Assembly (NCBI RefSeq): GCF_020786625.1
Contig: NZ_JAJGRC010000002.1
Span: forward strand, 248,001 to 312,000
From: Salinicoccus sp. RF5
Lineage (GTDB): Bacteria; Bacillota; Bacilli; Staphylococcales; Salinicoccaceae
DNA: 64,000 bases
Direction of reading: 5' to 3'
Part shown: in pieces, positions 52,781-61,180 of the stretch
How positions within the stretch are numbered: position 1 is the first letter of the stretch
How the letters are laid out: the number at the start of each line of letters is the position of its first letter
Translations under genes and position numbers: made by a program
Notes under the pieces: generated by a model
Told to the model about the DNA's origin: nothing
Databases searched by the model: none
What the model saw: the letters and a program-made list of their open reading frames with translations, nothing else

Positions 52781-52800
52781 CGAAAATGTCACATGGTCTT
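52769..52800. promoter_or_regulatory. Large inverted repeat between kinase and transporter genes
   Basis: AAGACCATGTGAC and GTCACATGGTCTT are perfect 13-bp arms around GAAAAT and include the kinase stop codon. No proper T run follows (CTGTTTCTGTC), so it may be a weak terminator. It could also hold the response-regulator site for the bceAB-type promoter, which should lie just downstream. Confidence 0.6.
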
Positions 52801-52885
52801 CTGTTTCTGTCATGTAAATCGAACGATTGTCCGACAGGATACATATAGAATATAAGTATGATAAAAAACAGATGGAGGCGTCATT

Positions 52886-53644
52886 ATGATACTGGAAGCA
52901 AAGGACATCAAAAAGTCCTATGGCAACAGATTCAACCGGACAGAAGTATTGAAAGGGATTGATATGAATATCGAAAAGGGTGAATTTGTATCCATCATGG
53001 GGGCATCAGGGTCCGGAAAGACGACCCTGCTCAATGTACTGAGCTCAATCGATCGTGTGAGCAGCGGCCATATACAGATTGAAGGCGCGGATATCACCCA
53101 AATGAAGGACAAGCAGCTTGCGCACTTCAGAAAGAATGATCTCGGGTTCATCTTCCAGGAATACAACCTGCTTGATACATTGACTGTGAAGGAGAATATC
53201 CTGCTTCCGCTGTCCATCAGGAATATGAAGAAGGATGAGGTGGACCGTCAGTTCGAACGGGTGGCTGGAGAACTCGGCATCCATGAACTGAGTGGGAAGT
53301 ATCCGAATGAAATATCCGGCGGCCAGCAGCAGCGTACCAGCGCCGCCCGGGCATTCATACATCAGCCGAAAATCATTTTTGCCGATGAGCCGACAGGGGC
53401 GCTGGACTCGAAGTCGGCAAGCAACCTTCTTAAGAAACTCCAGCAGATGAATGTGGCGAGCCTGTCCACCATCATGATGGTGACCCATGACGCGACAGCT
53501 GCAAGCTACTCGGGCAGGGTGATCTTCCTGAAGGATGGACTGGTATATTCGACGCTGCGTCGGGGCGGGCGTCCCCAGGAGGAATTCTATAAGGAAATCA
53601 TGAATACACAGAGCGTGCTGGGCGGTGTCGGCGTTGAATCTTAA
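52886..53644 (+). CDS. BceA/BraD-type ABC ATPase
   Basis: A 252-residue ATPase of the MacB/LolD-like antimicrobial-peptide group. Walker A is GASGSGKTT, the Q loop is in [13 protein letters not shown], the signature is [10 protein letters not shown], and Walker B is [13 protein letters not shown]. It lies 105 bp after the kinase gene and overlaps the permease start. With the permease it would remove peptide antibiotics from their lipid targets. Confidence 0.93.
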   Translation: MILEAKDIKKSYGNRFNRTEVLKGIDMNIEKGEFVSIMGASGSGKTTLLNVLSSIDRVSSGHIQIEGADITQMKDKQLAHFRKNDLGFIFQEYNLLDTLTVKENILLPLSIRNMKKDEVDRQFERVAGELGIHELSGKYPNEISGGQQQRTSAARAFIHQPKIIFADEPTGALDSKSASNLLKKLQQMNVASLSTIMMVTHDATAASYSGRVIFLKDGLVYSTLRRGGRPQEEFYKEIMNTQSVLGGVGVES

Positions 53645-55562
53645 CCGCATCATCCTGAAGAATTTCTTCAGGAACATCAAAAACTATGGATTGTATATCT
53701 TCGCGCTCATTTTCAGTGTTTCCCTGTACTTTTCTTTCGTACTCATGTCGAAGGACGAGAGTGCCGCCGAGGAATTGTCTTCAGGGACGATGATGTCGAC
53801 CGGATTTGTAGTCGGTTCAGTCCTGTTGATCGTCATCATCGTCACGTTCGTAATGTTTGCAAATACCATCTTCCTGAAGCGGAGGAACCGGGAACTTGCG
53901 CTCTTCCAGCTCATCGGACTCAACCGGGGCAGAGTGTTCAGGATACTGGTGCTGGAGAATGCCATCATCTACTTCGGCAGCCTGATGGTGGGCATCCTTT
54001 TCGGGTTCCTGCTGTCCAGGATGCTGATGATGATCCTGCTCAGGATCATGCAGGTCGAACTTTCCGTCGGACTCAACTTTTCAATGGCGGCAGTGGGCCA
54101 GACGGCGCTGCTGTTCATCGGCATATTCATTCTGCTGATGATTCAGAACTTCATTTTCCTGAAGCGGACAAGACTGCTGCAGATGATGACGATGAATCGG
54201 ACAAGCGAATCGGATACAAGGCGTCTCGGCACGGGCACAGTGCTGATGGGCGTCCTTGGGCTCGCCATGGTGGCAGTCGGCTATTACTTCTCCACACAGC
54301 TGATGGAGAATGTCTCCCTTATCTTTCTGCTTGTATTCGGTGTGCTGGGTCTGACGATCATCGGAACATATATCACATTCAAATTTTCAGTTGCCTTCGT
54401 GCTGAACATGATCAGAAAATCGAAGAAGGGACACGTGAGTGTGACGGATGTCCTCTCCCTGACAAGGATCATGTACAAGATGAAGTCCAATGCATTCCTG
54501 CTGACGCTGATTGCCGTCATCAGTGCCCTCAGCATCGGCCTCATGTCGCTGTCCTACATCACCTACTACTCTACAGAGAAGATGGTCGAAAATACAATGC
54601 CGCATGATTATGTGTTCTATGAAGAGGAAACGTTGGAATTCTATGAGGAATTCCTCGATGAAGAAGGAGTGGATTACGAAAGCATCCAAATGCCGGCGGT
54701 CGACTACGAGGCAAAGACGGAAGGTGCAATCAGTGCTGATCTCGAGGCACTGGATTTTAACGGTTCGACTCTGTATGTGAATGTTGTGAGTGAGGCGCAT
54801 TTTGGTTCAGTCGCACTAGGACCCAATGAAACCATCATCACCGGCACGCCGAGTGTCATGCAGACCTTCATCGACTATACATTGCATGCACCCATGACAT
54901 TCGTCTCGGATGACTACGAACGTTCGCTTGAACTCGTTGACATAAAGGAGGCGGCGGTTCTTCCAAGCATGGTTTCCTACGGTTCACCTACAGCCATTGT
55001 CGACGAAACGGTCTATCAGGAGCTCTCCGAGCATCAGTCCGAAGAGATGCAGGAGCAGGGTGTCAAGATGTTGCATGCCATCGATATCACTGAAGGCGAC
55101 AGTATGGATATCTTGAATATGATGAATCGTGAGGAGAACCCGGCCTTTGAATCCAAAATACAGCAGCAAACGGGTCAGCTGCAGGCTTCCGGCATGACAA
55201 TGTTCGTCATTGCGTTTGTCGGCTTCGCATTTCTCGTGACATCAGGATGCATCCTCTATTTCAAGCAGGTCGGTGAAAGCGAGGATGAAAAGGGGAGCTA
55301 CAATGTACTCAGGAAACTCGGCTTTTCGGAACGTGAAATCATCAGGGGGCTATCGTTCAAAATGATCATCACCTTCGGGGTGCCACTGCTGATCGGCCTG
55401 CTGCATGCCTATTTCGCAGTGAACGCCGGATGGTTCCTTTTTGGCACTGAAATGTGGACGCCGATGCTGATTGTGATGGGGGTATATGCACTTTTCTATT
55501 CCCTTTTTGCACTGCTGTCACTGGTCCACTACAAGAAAGTCGTGAGGGAAAGCCTGACCTAG
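53634..55562 (+). CDS. BceB/BraE-type ABC permease
   Basis: A 642-residue permease with ten predicted helices and a large extracellular region at about residues 310-500 (rich in Glu, Asp and Tyr) between helices 7 and 8, the layout of BceB/VraE/BraE. It begins [20 protein letters not shown] in the frame, matching the family start if TTG 53634 is used; GTG 53625 is an alternative. It overlaps the ATPase gene. Together with the kinase it senses and resists peptide antibiotics such as bacitracin or nisin; the actual ligand is unknown. Confidence 0.92.
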   Translation: MNLNRIILKNFFRNIKNYGLYIFALIFSVSLYFSFVLMSKDESAAEELSSGTMMSTGFVVGSVLLIVIIVTFVMFANTIFLKRRNRELALFQLIGLNRGRVFRILVLENAIIYFGSLMVGILFGFLLSRMLMMILLRIMQVELSVGLNFSMAAVGQTALLFIGIFILLMIQNFIFLKRTRLLQMMTMNRTSESDTRRLGTGTVLMGVLGLAMVAVGYYFSTQLMENVSLIFLLVFGVLGLTIIGTYITFKFSVAFVLNMIRKSKKGHVSVTDVLSLTRIMYKMKSNAFLLTLIAVISALSIGLMSLSYITYYSTEKMVENTMPHDYVFYEEETLEFYEEFLDEEGVDYESIQMPAVDYEAKTEGAISADLEALDFNGSTLYVNVVSEAHFGSVALGPNETIITGTPSVMQTFIDYTLHAPMTFVSDDYERSLELVDIKEAAVLPSMVSYGSPTAIVDETVYQELSEHQSEEMQEQGVKMLHAIDITEGDSMDILNMMNREENPAFESKIQQQTGQLQASGMTMFVIAFVGFAFLVTSGCILYFKQVGESEDEKGSYNVLRKLGFSEREIIRGLSFKMIITFGVPLLIGLLHAYFAVNAGWFLFGTEMWTPMLIVMGVYALFYSLFALLSLVHYKKVVRESLT

Positions 55563-55890
55563 ATACTGCTAAAGGTATGGCCATTCTGCATTCATATGAC
55601 GGATGATCATTTTTAATTGCAAGAAATCTGTTTAGACACTATGGGGTGAATCATCATCATCGTTTCATCAGAACCATGTCTGAAAAACCATTATGATGTG
55701 TATTGAAGGGAAGACAGTCTACTAGAGTCAATTGTGAAAGATTCTGGAATATTGTCTTCTTTTGGTTGCCTTTAAACAGGTTTGGCACTATAGTGTAGAA
55801 TAACATCAAATGAGAGGAAACTTCGTGTCTAAACACCCGATTTACGGGAAGAGGAGTACCAGGTAACATATGCGAAGGTAGGGGAAGAAT
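55563..55890. other. 328-bp gap without a gene
   Basis: No ORF of note on either strand. The part 55640-55870 is AT-rich and not obviously a promoter. It contains GGTTTGGCACTATAGTGTAG and further on TCTAAACACCCGATTTACGG, which look like scraps of an insertion-sequence end, but I see no paired terminal repeats or target duplication. A promoter for the metallopeptidase gene should lie in its 3' part. Confidence 0.4.
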
Positions 55891-57414
55891 ATGAAACAGA
55901 AAACCCTCACAGGAATTGTGATGGTACTCGGCCTCATGCTGGTGTTTACTGGATTTGCACCCCAGCAGGCATCTGCTGCCAGTCCGAGTCTACAGAACAT
56001 GGTTGAAGTCAGGGATAATGACGGAAGCTATGATGCGAATGAAGCCCAGGCGATGATCAACCGGCTCGCTAGGGTGGATGAACGGATCCTGGCTCATACG
56101 AACCGTGCGGGCGTCAGAATCATACTTATGGATCAGCCGCTTACAGAACTGCCGGAATTCGAGTATCTTTCAGGTGTAACACCAAGAGGGTGGGAAGGTA
56201 CAGGACGCACTTGGGATGATGTCCCAGGCGCCGGCGGTTATACGACAGCTGCAAGAATCGGATACAGCAATCCCGGGAACTCACACTCGACAATCAACCT
56301 TGAGCTCCATGAATACGGCCATGCCGTGGACAGCTATGCAGCAGGGTTTACAGTAAGTGAGTCGCAGGCGTTCAGGGACATCATGGCACAGGAGAAGGAC
56401 AACCTTTTCCGCGACCATCAGGTGCCGGGCTACTTCAATACACCAGGTGAATATTTTGCAGAGACATTTGCGATGTATTACCTGGGTGGCAATGCGAGTG
56501 CCCGTCTGGCCGAGCGTGCTCCGCAGACTTATCAATTCATGGAGACGTTCCACAACAGACTGGTGACCATCCAGGGCGCGACAGGGAATACTGTGGAATT
56601 TTCATGGGACCCGCTTCAGGGTGCGGCATACTATGAAGTGTACCGGGATGACCAGCTAATCGATACGACGCAGGAAGCCCATTACCAGGATGAGGGACTG
56701 GACACATCGACGACATACAACTACCATGTCCGTGCAATGGACCAGAATGACAATCCATTGCTGACCTCATATTTCAGGACGGCAACAACCACCAATGTAA
56801 GCGATGCCCCTGAAGTGGATACATCCGGACTGGAGCAGACGGTCAATGAAGCGGAACAGATTCCGATGGAATCCCGCACGCCCGAACTCCAATCCGCACT
56901 TGAGAACGCGAATGCACTCTTAAACGACGGCCAGATCACCCAGGATCAGCTGGATGAAGCGGACTCTGCACTCTCTACAGCGCTGTCGAACAATGAGGAT
57001 CAGGAAGTGGCCGAAGAAAGTACTGAAGAGGCCGTACAGGAAGAAAGCACTGAGCCTTCGACGGAAGAAACGGTTGAGGAAAGCACCGAAGAAGCGACGG
57101 AAGAGAGTACGGAACCGTCTGCTGAGGAGAGTACAGAAGAGCTGACCGAAGAGGGTACAGAAGAAGCGTCAACTGAAGAGGAGACGCAAGAGGAAGAAAC
57201 GACTGCAGAACCGACGGAAGAAGAAACAGCAGAGAATGAAGCGTCATCCGAAGAATCTGCAGAGGATGAGACCAGTGAAGAAGCGGTCGATACTGCACAG
57301 GAGAGCGAGCAGACTGAATCAGGCGGTTCCAATATCGGGCTGATTATCGGGGCAGTCGTCCTCTTCCTGCTCGGCATCATTGCAGCAATCGTGCTCTTTT
57401 TAAGAAGAAGCTAG
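55891..57414 (+). CDS. Membrane-anchored lethal-factor-like zinc metallopeptidase with acidic stalk
   Basis: A 507-residue exported protein. A signal peptide ends near residue 29 (QQASA). Residues 35-225 resemble the anthrax lethal-factor C-terminal (ATLF-like) peptidase family: HEYGH at 140-144 with downstream Glu187/Glu191 in GEYFAETFAMYY. A fibronectin-III-like domain spans about 228-305, a FIVAR-like helical domain 315-370, then about 110 residues almost only Glu, Thr, Ser and Ala. A single helix (about 480-502) with a final RRS anchors it; no LPXTG is present. Substrate is unknown; cell-surface protein processing is inferred. It is monocistronic and has a terminator. Confidence 0.82.
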   Translation: MKQKTLTGIVMVLGLMLVFTGFAPQQASAASPSLQNMVEVRDNDGSYDANEAQAMINRLARVDERILAHTNRAGVRIILMDQPLTELPEFEYLSGVTPRGWEGTGRTWDDVPGAGGYTTAARIGYSNPGNSHSTINLELHEYGHAVDSYAAGFTVSESQAFRDIMAQEKDNLFRDHQVPGYFNTPGEYFAETFAMYYLGGNASARLAERAPQTYQFMETFHNRLVTIQGATGNTVEFSWDPLQGAAYYEVYRDDQLIDTTQEAHYQDEGLDTSTTYNYHVRAMDQNDNPLLTSYFRTATTTNVSDAPEVDTSGLEQTVNEAEQIPMESRTPELQSALENANALLNDGQITQDQLDEADSALSTALSNNEDQEVAEESTEEAVQEESTEPSTEETVEESTEEATEESTEPSAEESTEELTEEGTEEASTEEETQEEETTAEPTEEETAENEASSEESAEDETSEEAVDTAQESEQTESGGSNIGLIIGAVVLFLLGIIAAIVLFLRRS

Positions 57415-57425
57415 TTTTGAATATT

Positions 57426-57454
57426 GAAGTCAGGCATCTGCCTGGCTTCTTTTT
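57426..57454 (+). terminator. Terminator after metallopeptidase gene
   Basis: GAAGTCAGGC and GCCTGGCTTC pair across ATCT, followed by TTTTT. Confidence 0.88.
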
Positions 57455-57509
57455 GATGCCATAATAATCTATGATGGAAAGAAGATGAAAATAAGAAAGG
57501 AAGGTGAAG

Positions 57510-58418
57510 ATGATGCAACTCGTGATGATTGTACTCCCGGTTTTTCTTATATTCGCTACAGGATATATAGCCCAGAAACTGCTTCACATGGATATAAAAT
57601 CAATCTCCGCATTATCGCTATACATACTGCTGCCGCTGCTGACTTTCGATACATTCTACAGCAACGCAATCACGGTCGACTATCTGTATCTGTTCATATT
57701 CTCCCTGGTCATTACAGCCATTCTTGCCGGGGTGACAGTAGCCATAGGTTTTTTCATGAAATCGGACAAGGAGGACATTTCGGCTATGCTGCTCGGCACC
57801 CTGTTTCCGAACAGCGGCAACTATGGCTCCCCCGTCGTGCTGTTTGCAATCGGAGCGACTGCATTCGACTACGCCATCGTCCTGATGGTGCTGCACGGCT
57901 TCATCATCAGTTCGGTCGGCATATTCATCGCCTCCTTCGGCAATGGGGCAACGATATCTGCAAAGGAAGCACTCGCCAGCATCTTCAGGATTCCGGTCAT
58001 ATATGGAGCACTGGCGGGTGTTCTCCTGCAGCTTGGCAACGTTGGAATCGATGACAAGCTGATGGAAATCATACAGATGACAGGCAATGCGGCGATTCCA
58101 GTCGTCATGCTGATCCTCGGAATGCAGCTTGCACAGATTACGAAGGAGAAGTTTGAAGTGAAGGATATTACAACTGTCGTTGTCGTCCGTATGCTCATTT
58201 CACCCATAGTGGCAGCAATCCTCGTCCTCTTCATGCCGGTGGATGAGACGATGAAGCTGGTATTCATCATACTGAACGCGATGCCTGTTGCCGCCAACTC
58301 GACCATGCTTGCAGTGCAGTTCAATGTAAAGCCCAACCTCGTTTCCTTCTCTACATTGGTGACCACATTAATCAGCCTTATTACGATACCCATATGTCTC
58401 ATCCTGCTCGGCATTTAA
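57510..58418 (+). CDS. AEC family transporter (auxin efflux carrier type)
   Basis: A 302-residue membrane protein with ten helices in two five-helix repeats. GYIAQKLLHMDIKSISALSL and LYILLPLLTFDTFY open it, NSGNYGSPVVLFAIG is the conserved helix-4 break, and NAMPVAANSTMLAVQF is the matching second-half motif. Bacterial members move malonate, malate or other carboxylates. ATG 57510 follows AAGGAAGG; GTG 57504 overlaps that site. It precedes the GntR-aldehyde dehydrogenase-aldolase unit and may transport an aromatic acid or pathway product (inference). Confidence 0.85.
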   Translation: MMQLVMIVLPVFLIFATGYIAQKLLHMDIKSISALSLYILLPLLTFDTFYSNAITVDYLYLFIFSLVITAILAGVTVAIGFFMKSDKEDISAMLLGTLFPNSGNYGSPVVLFAIGATAFDYAIVLMVLHGFIISSVGIFIASFGNGATISAKEALASIFRIPVIYGALAGVLLQLGNVGIDDKLMEIIQMTGNAAIPVVMLILGMQLAQITKEKFEVKDITTVVVVRMLISPIVAAILVLFMPVDETMKLVFIILNAMPVAANSTMLAVQFNVKPNLVSFSTLVTTLISLITIPICLILLGI

Positions 58419-58450
58419 AAAGTCAAAAGGGTAAATTTCAGAATTTTTAC

Positions 58451-58479
58451 TTGACTTTATGCAAACGGTTTCTTACACT
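58451..58479 (+). promoter_or_regulatory. Sigma-A promoter with embedded cre site
   Basis: TTGACT (58451-58456) and TACACT (58474-58479) are 17 bases apart. The spacer contains ATGCAAACGGTTTCT (58459-58473), a full match to the cre consensus WTGNAANCGNWNNCW. CcpA binding would block this promoter. It drives the GntR gene and, by context, the acetaldehyde dehydrogenase and aldolase genes. AATGTTTACTGTTTACATT at 58487-58505 is a possible GntR operator. Confidence 0.82.
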
Positions 58480-58532
58480 TAGGTTAATGTTTACTGTTTA
58501 CATTTCAGAATATTCACGGAGGTGGAAACAAT

Positions 58533-59180
58533 TTGATTACCAAAACGAATATCGCTTCTCAAATTGTCGATCATCTTCGCAAAGACATCATATTGGGAAA
58601 ATACAAAAAAGGGGATGCCCTGGTGGAAACCGCTCTGTCCCATGAACTTGGAGTCAGCCGCGGCCCGGTCAGGGAGGCGATTGGAAAGTTGGTTGCCGAA
58701 AATCTGCTGGAGAAACATTCCAATGGACGTACGGCAGTAATCGGTTTTGAACAGAAGGACATCGAGAACCTTTACGACACACGGATTCTTCTTGAGACCC
58801 ATGCACTTGGGCAGATCGATTCCGAAAGGTTCAGGAACAACAAGGACAGGCTGCTGCTGTACATTCAGCAGATGGAGGAAGCGGACTATTATAAACAGCG
58901 CGACATCGAGATCGATTTGGCTTTCCACCACCTGCTGGTCAGGATGGCGGATAACACCAGCCTCTCACATCTATGGTCGGCACAGCGCGATATCTTTAGG
59001 ACGCTGATCGACATTACGAGCGAAGCGGCGCTGACGAACCAGGAGGAGATCATCCAGCAGCATATGGATATCGTCCAGGCACTCGAAAGGGATGAGGTCC
59101 AGAAGGCCCAGCAGCTGCTTACCGACCATCTCAGACAGGCGTGTGAATACTGCTGCAACAGTAAGGAACTTAAAAAATAG
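58533..59180 (+). CDS. GntR-family regulator (FadR/FCD subfamily)
   Basis: A 215-residue regulator. The N-terminal winged HTH has IVDHLRKDIILGKYKKGDAL, SHELGVSRGPVREAIGKLVAENLL. The C-terminal FCD domain contains the metal-ligand pattern with RDIEIDLAFHHLLVRMA and HMDIVQALERDEVQKAQQLL, typical for binding organic acids. The start is TTG after GGAGGTGG. It is first in an operon with acetaldehyde dehydrogenase (14 bp downstream) and the aldolase, and likely responds to a pathway intermediate. Confidence 0.88.
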   Translation: MITKTNIASQIVDHLRKDIILGKYKKGDALVETALSHELGVSRGPVREAIGKLVAENLLEKHSNGRTAVIGFEQKDIENLYDTRILLETHALGQIDSERFRNNKDRLLLYIQQMEEADYYKQRDIEIDLAFHHLLVRMADNTSLSHLWSAQRDIFRTLIDITSEAALTNQEEIIQQHMDIVQALERDEVQKAQQLLTDHLRQACEYCCNSKELKK

Positions 59181-59194
59181 AAAGAGGGATGGAA

Positions 59195-60097
59195 ATGACA
59201 AACAACAAAATTAAATGCGCAATCATCGGATCCGGAAATATCGGAACCGACCTGATGATCAAACTGATGAGAAGTGACATACTTGAAGTAACTGCATTGA
59301 TTGGTATCGATCCGGAATCGAAGGGCTTGAAAAAGGCTGAGGAGAATGGTCTCGTTGCCATTTCAAACGGTATTGAAGGCCTGAAGGAACAGCCTGAACT
59401 GGCAGATATCGTATATGAAGCAACCTCAGCTAAAGCACATGCACACAATGCACCGATACTTAAGGAGATGGGCAAGAAAGCCATCGACCTGACACCTGCT
59501 GCAGTCGGGCCTTTCCTTGTACCATCCGTCAATCTCAAAGAAGAGGAGATACCGCACCTGGACAACGTGAACATGGTGACCTGCGGCGGCCAGGCGACAA
59601 TCCCGATGGTCAAAGCAGTGTCGGATGTCCTCGATGTGGATTACGCAGAAATTGTTGCCTCGATTTCCAGCAAAAGTGCCGGTCCGGGTACAAGGCAGAA
59701 TATAGATGAATTCACAGTGACGACAGCGAGAGCATTGAAGGAAGTGGGCGGTGCCAAGGAATCGAAGGCGATCATTACACTGAACCCTGCCGATCCGCCG
59801 ATATTGATGAGAAACACGATTCATGTGAAGACGGCCGGCTCTGCCGAGGACAAGAAGGCTGAAATTGAAGCATCACTTGAAAAGATGCTTGGTAATGTAC
59901 AGGATTATGTGCCTGGCTACAGGTTCAAGGCAGACCCGGTGATCAAAGGCGACATCGTCACCGTGTCCGTGGAAGTTGAAGGGAACGGGGACTTCCTGCC
60001 GGAGTATGCAGGGAACCTCGACATCATCACATCTGCTGCTGTAAAGACTGGGGAAGTCATCGCACAAAGTATGCAAAAAGAAGGGGTGCTTAAATAA
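59195..60097 (+). CDS. mhpF: Acetaldehyde dehydrogenase (acylating), meta-pathway type
   Basis: A 300-residue enzyme of the DmpF/MhpF family. The NAD-binding motif is CAIIGSGNIGTDL, the catalytic cysteine is Cys130 in NMVTCGGQATIP (Cys132 in DmpF), and AGPGTRQNIDEFT follows. It turns acetaldehyde (or propanal) into acetyl-CoA (propionyl-CoA) and works in a channelled complex with the aldolase. ATG 59195 is preferred over ATG 59189 from AGAGGG spacing. Its stop overlaps the aldolase ATG by one base. Confidence 0.96.
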   Translation: MTNNKIKCAIIGSGNIGTDLMIKLMRSDILEVTALIGIDPESKGLKKAEENGLVAISNGIEGLKEQPELADIVYEATSAKAHAHNAPILKEMGKKAIDLTPAAVGPFLVPSVNLKEEEIPHLDNVNMVTCGGQATIPMVKAVSDVLDVDYAEIVASISSKSAGPGTRQNIDEFTVTTARALKEVGGAKESKAIITLNPADPPILMRNTIHVKTAGSAEDKKAEIEASLEKMLGNVQDYVPGYRFKADPVIKGDIVTVSVEVEGNGDFLPEYAGNLDIITSAAVKTGEVIAQSMQKEGVLK

Positions 60098-61116
60098 TGG
60101 GTAGAAAAGTAACGATTAATGATGTAACGCTGCGCGACGGGATGCACGCCATCCGCCACCAGTATTCGAAGGAGCAGATCGCCGAACTCACACGGGCGAT
60201 TGACGACTCCGGCGCGGATATCATTGAAGCGACCCATGGGGATGGACTGGGCGGCAGTTCCATACAATATGGCTTTTCAAAGGAAAGTGAAGAGGATATC
60301 ATCCGGACGGCTGTAGATAATGCCAAAAATGCAAAGGTCGGCGTCCTCCTGCTTCCAGGCATCGGTGTCATCGAACACCTGGAGAAAGCACATTCATACG
60401 GAGCACAGGTAGCCAGGGTGGCGACACACTGTACAGAAGCGGATGTGTCTGAGCAGCATATCGGCAAAGCAGCCCAGCTCGGCATGGACACGGTCGGTTT
60501 CCTCATGATGTCCCACAGGACCACACCCGAAAACCTTCTGGAAGAAGCGAAGAAGATGGAATCGTACGGAGCAGGCACGATCTATGTGGTCGATTCCGCC
60601 GGTGCCCTGACAATGGATGACACAAGACAGCGTGTTTCCCTGTTCAAGGAAAACCTCTCCAGCGGAACGGAAATCGGATTCCACGGCCACAACAACCTCT
60701 CTCTTGGGGTGGCGAACTCCATCGTAGCGATTGAAGAAGGGGCCAATCGGATAGATGCAAGCCTCGCCGGCATGGGAGCCGGTGCAGGAAACACGGCGAC
60801 AGAACAGCTGGTGGCAGTGATGAACCGGATGGACATCTCACACAGCCTCGACCTGTACAAGACGATGGATGCGGCAGAGAATCTGATGAAGCCGATGATG
60901 GAAAGGCCTGTACAGATCGACCGCCTGTCATTGACGCTGGGCTACACAGGCGTCTACTCCAGCTTCCTGCTGTTTGCTGAACGTGCAGGAAAAGAGTATG
61001 GTGTCGATGCCCGGGACATTCTGACAAGGATATCCGAAATGGGCGCCGTCGGCGGCCAGGAAGACTGGATTGTCGGTGTTGCACAGGAACTCGCAAAAGA
61101 GAAGCAGAACGCATGA
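60097..61116 (+). CDS. mhpE: 4-hydroxy-2-oxovalerate aldolase
   Basis: A 339-residue DmpG/MhpE aldolase. VTLRDGMHAIRHQYS starts the TIM barrel with the metal-binding aspartate. EATHGDGLGGSS, GFHGHNNLSLGVANS with the other metal ligands, and the C-terminal DmpG domain (GYTGVYSSFLLFAERAGKEYG) follow. It splits 4-hydroxy-2-oxo acids into pyruvate and an aldehyde that passes to the dehydrogenase encoded upstream. It completes the pathway started at 19896, although that part lies about 33 kb away. Confidence 0.96.
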   Translation: MGRKVTINDVTLRDGMHAIRHQYSKEQIAELTRAIDDSGADIIEATHGDGLGGSSIQYGFSKESEEDIIRTAVDNAKNAKVGVLLLPGIGVIEHLEKAHSYGAQVARVATHCTEADVSEQHIGKAAQLGMDTVGFLMMSHRTTPENLLEEAKKMESYGAGTIYVVDSAGALTMDDTRQRVSLFKENLSSGTEIGFHGHNNLSLGVANSIVAIEEGANRIDASLAGMGAGAGNTATEQLVAVMNRMDISHSLDLYKTMDAAENLMKPMMERPVQIDRLSLTLGYTGVYSSFLLFAERAGKEYGVDARDILTRISEMGAVGGQEDWIVGVAQELAKEKQNA

Positions 61117-61121
61117 CTGAT

Positions 61122-61156
61122 GAAAGCTCAAGACACCTGGTCTTGAGCTTTCTTTC
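61122..61156 (+). terminator. Terminator after aldolase gene
   Basis: GAAAGCTCAAGAC and GTCTTGAGCTTTC are perfect 13-bp arms around a 5-base loop, followed by TTTC. Confidence 0.88.
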
Positions 61157-61180
61157 TGCAATTCATAAAGGAGGCATTCT

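Noticed and set aside
55640..55870. Insertion-sequence remnant
   Set aside because: Some words look like transposon ends, but no terminal inverted repeats, target duplication or transposase fragment could be identified, so it is only noted as a gene-free gap.
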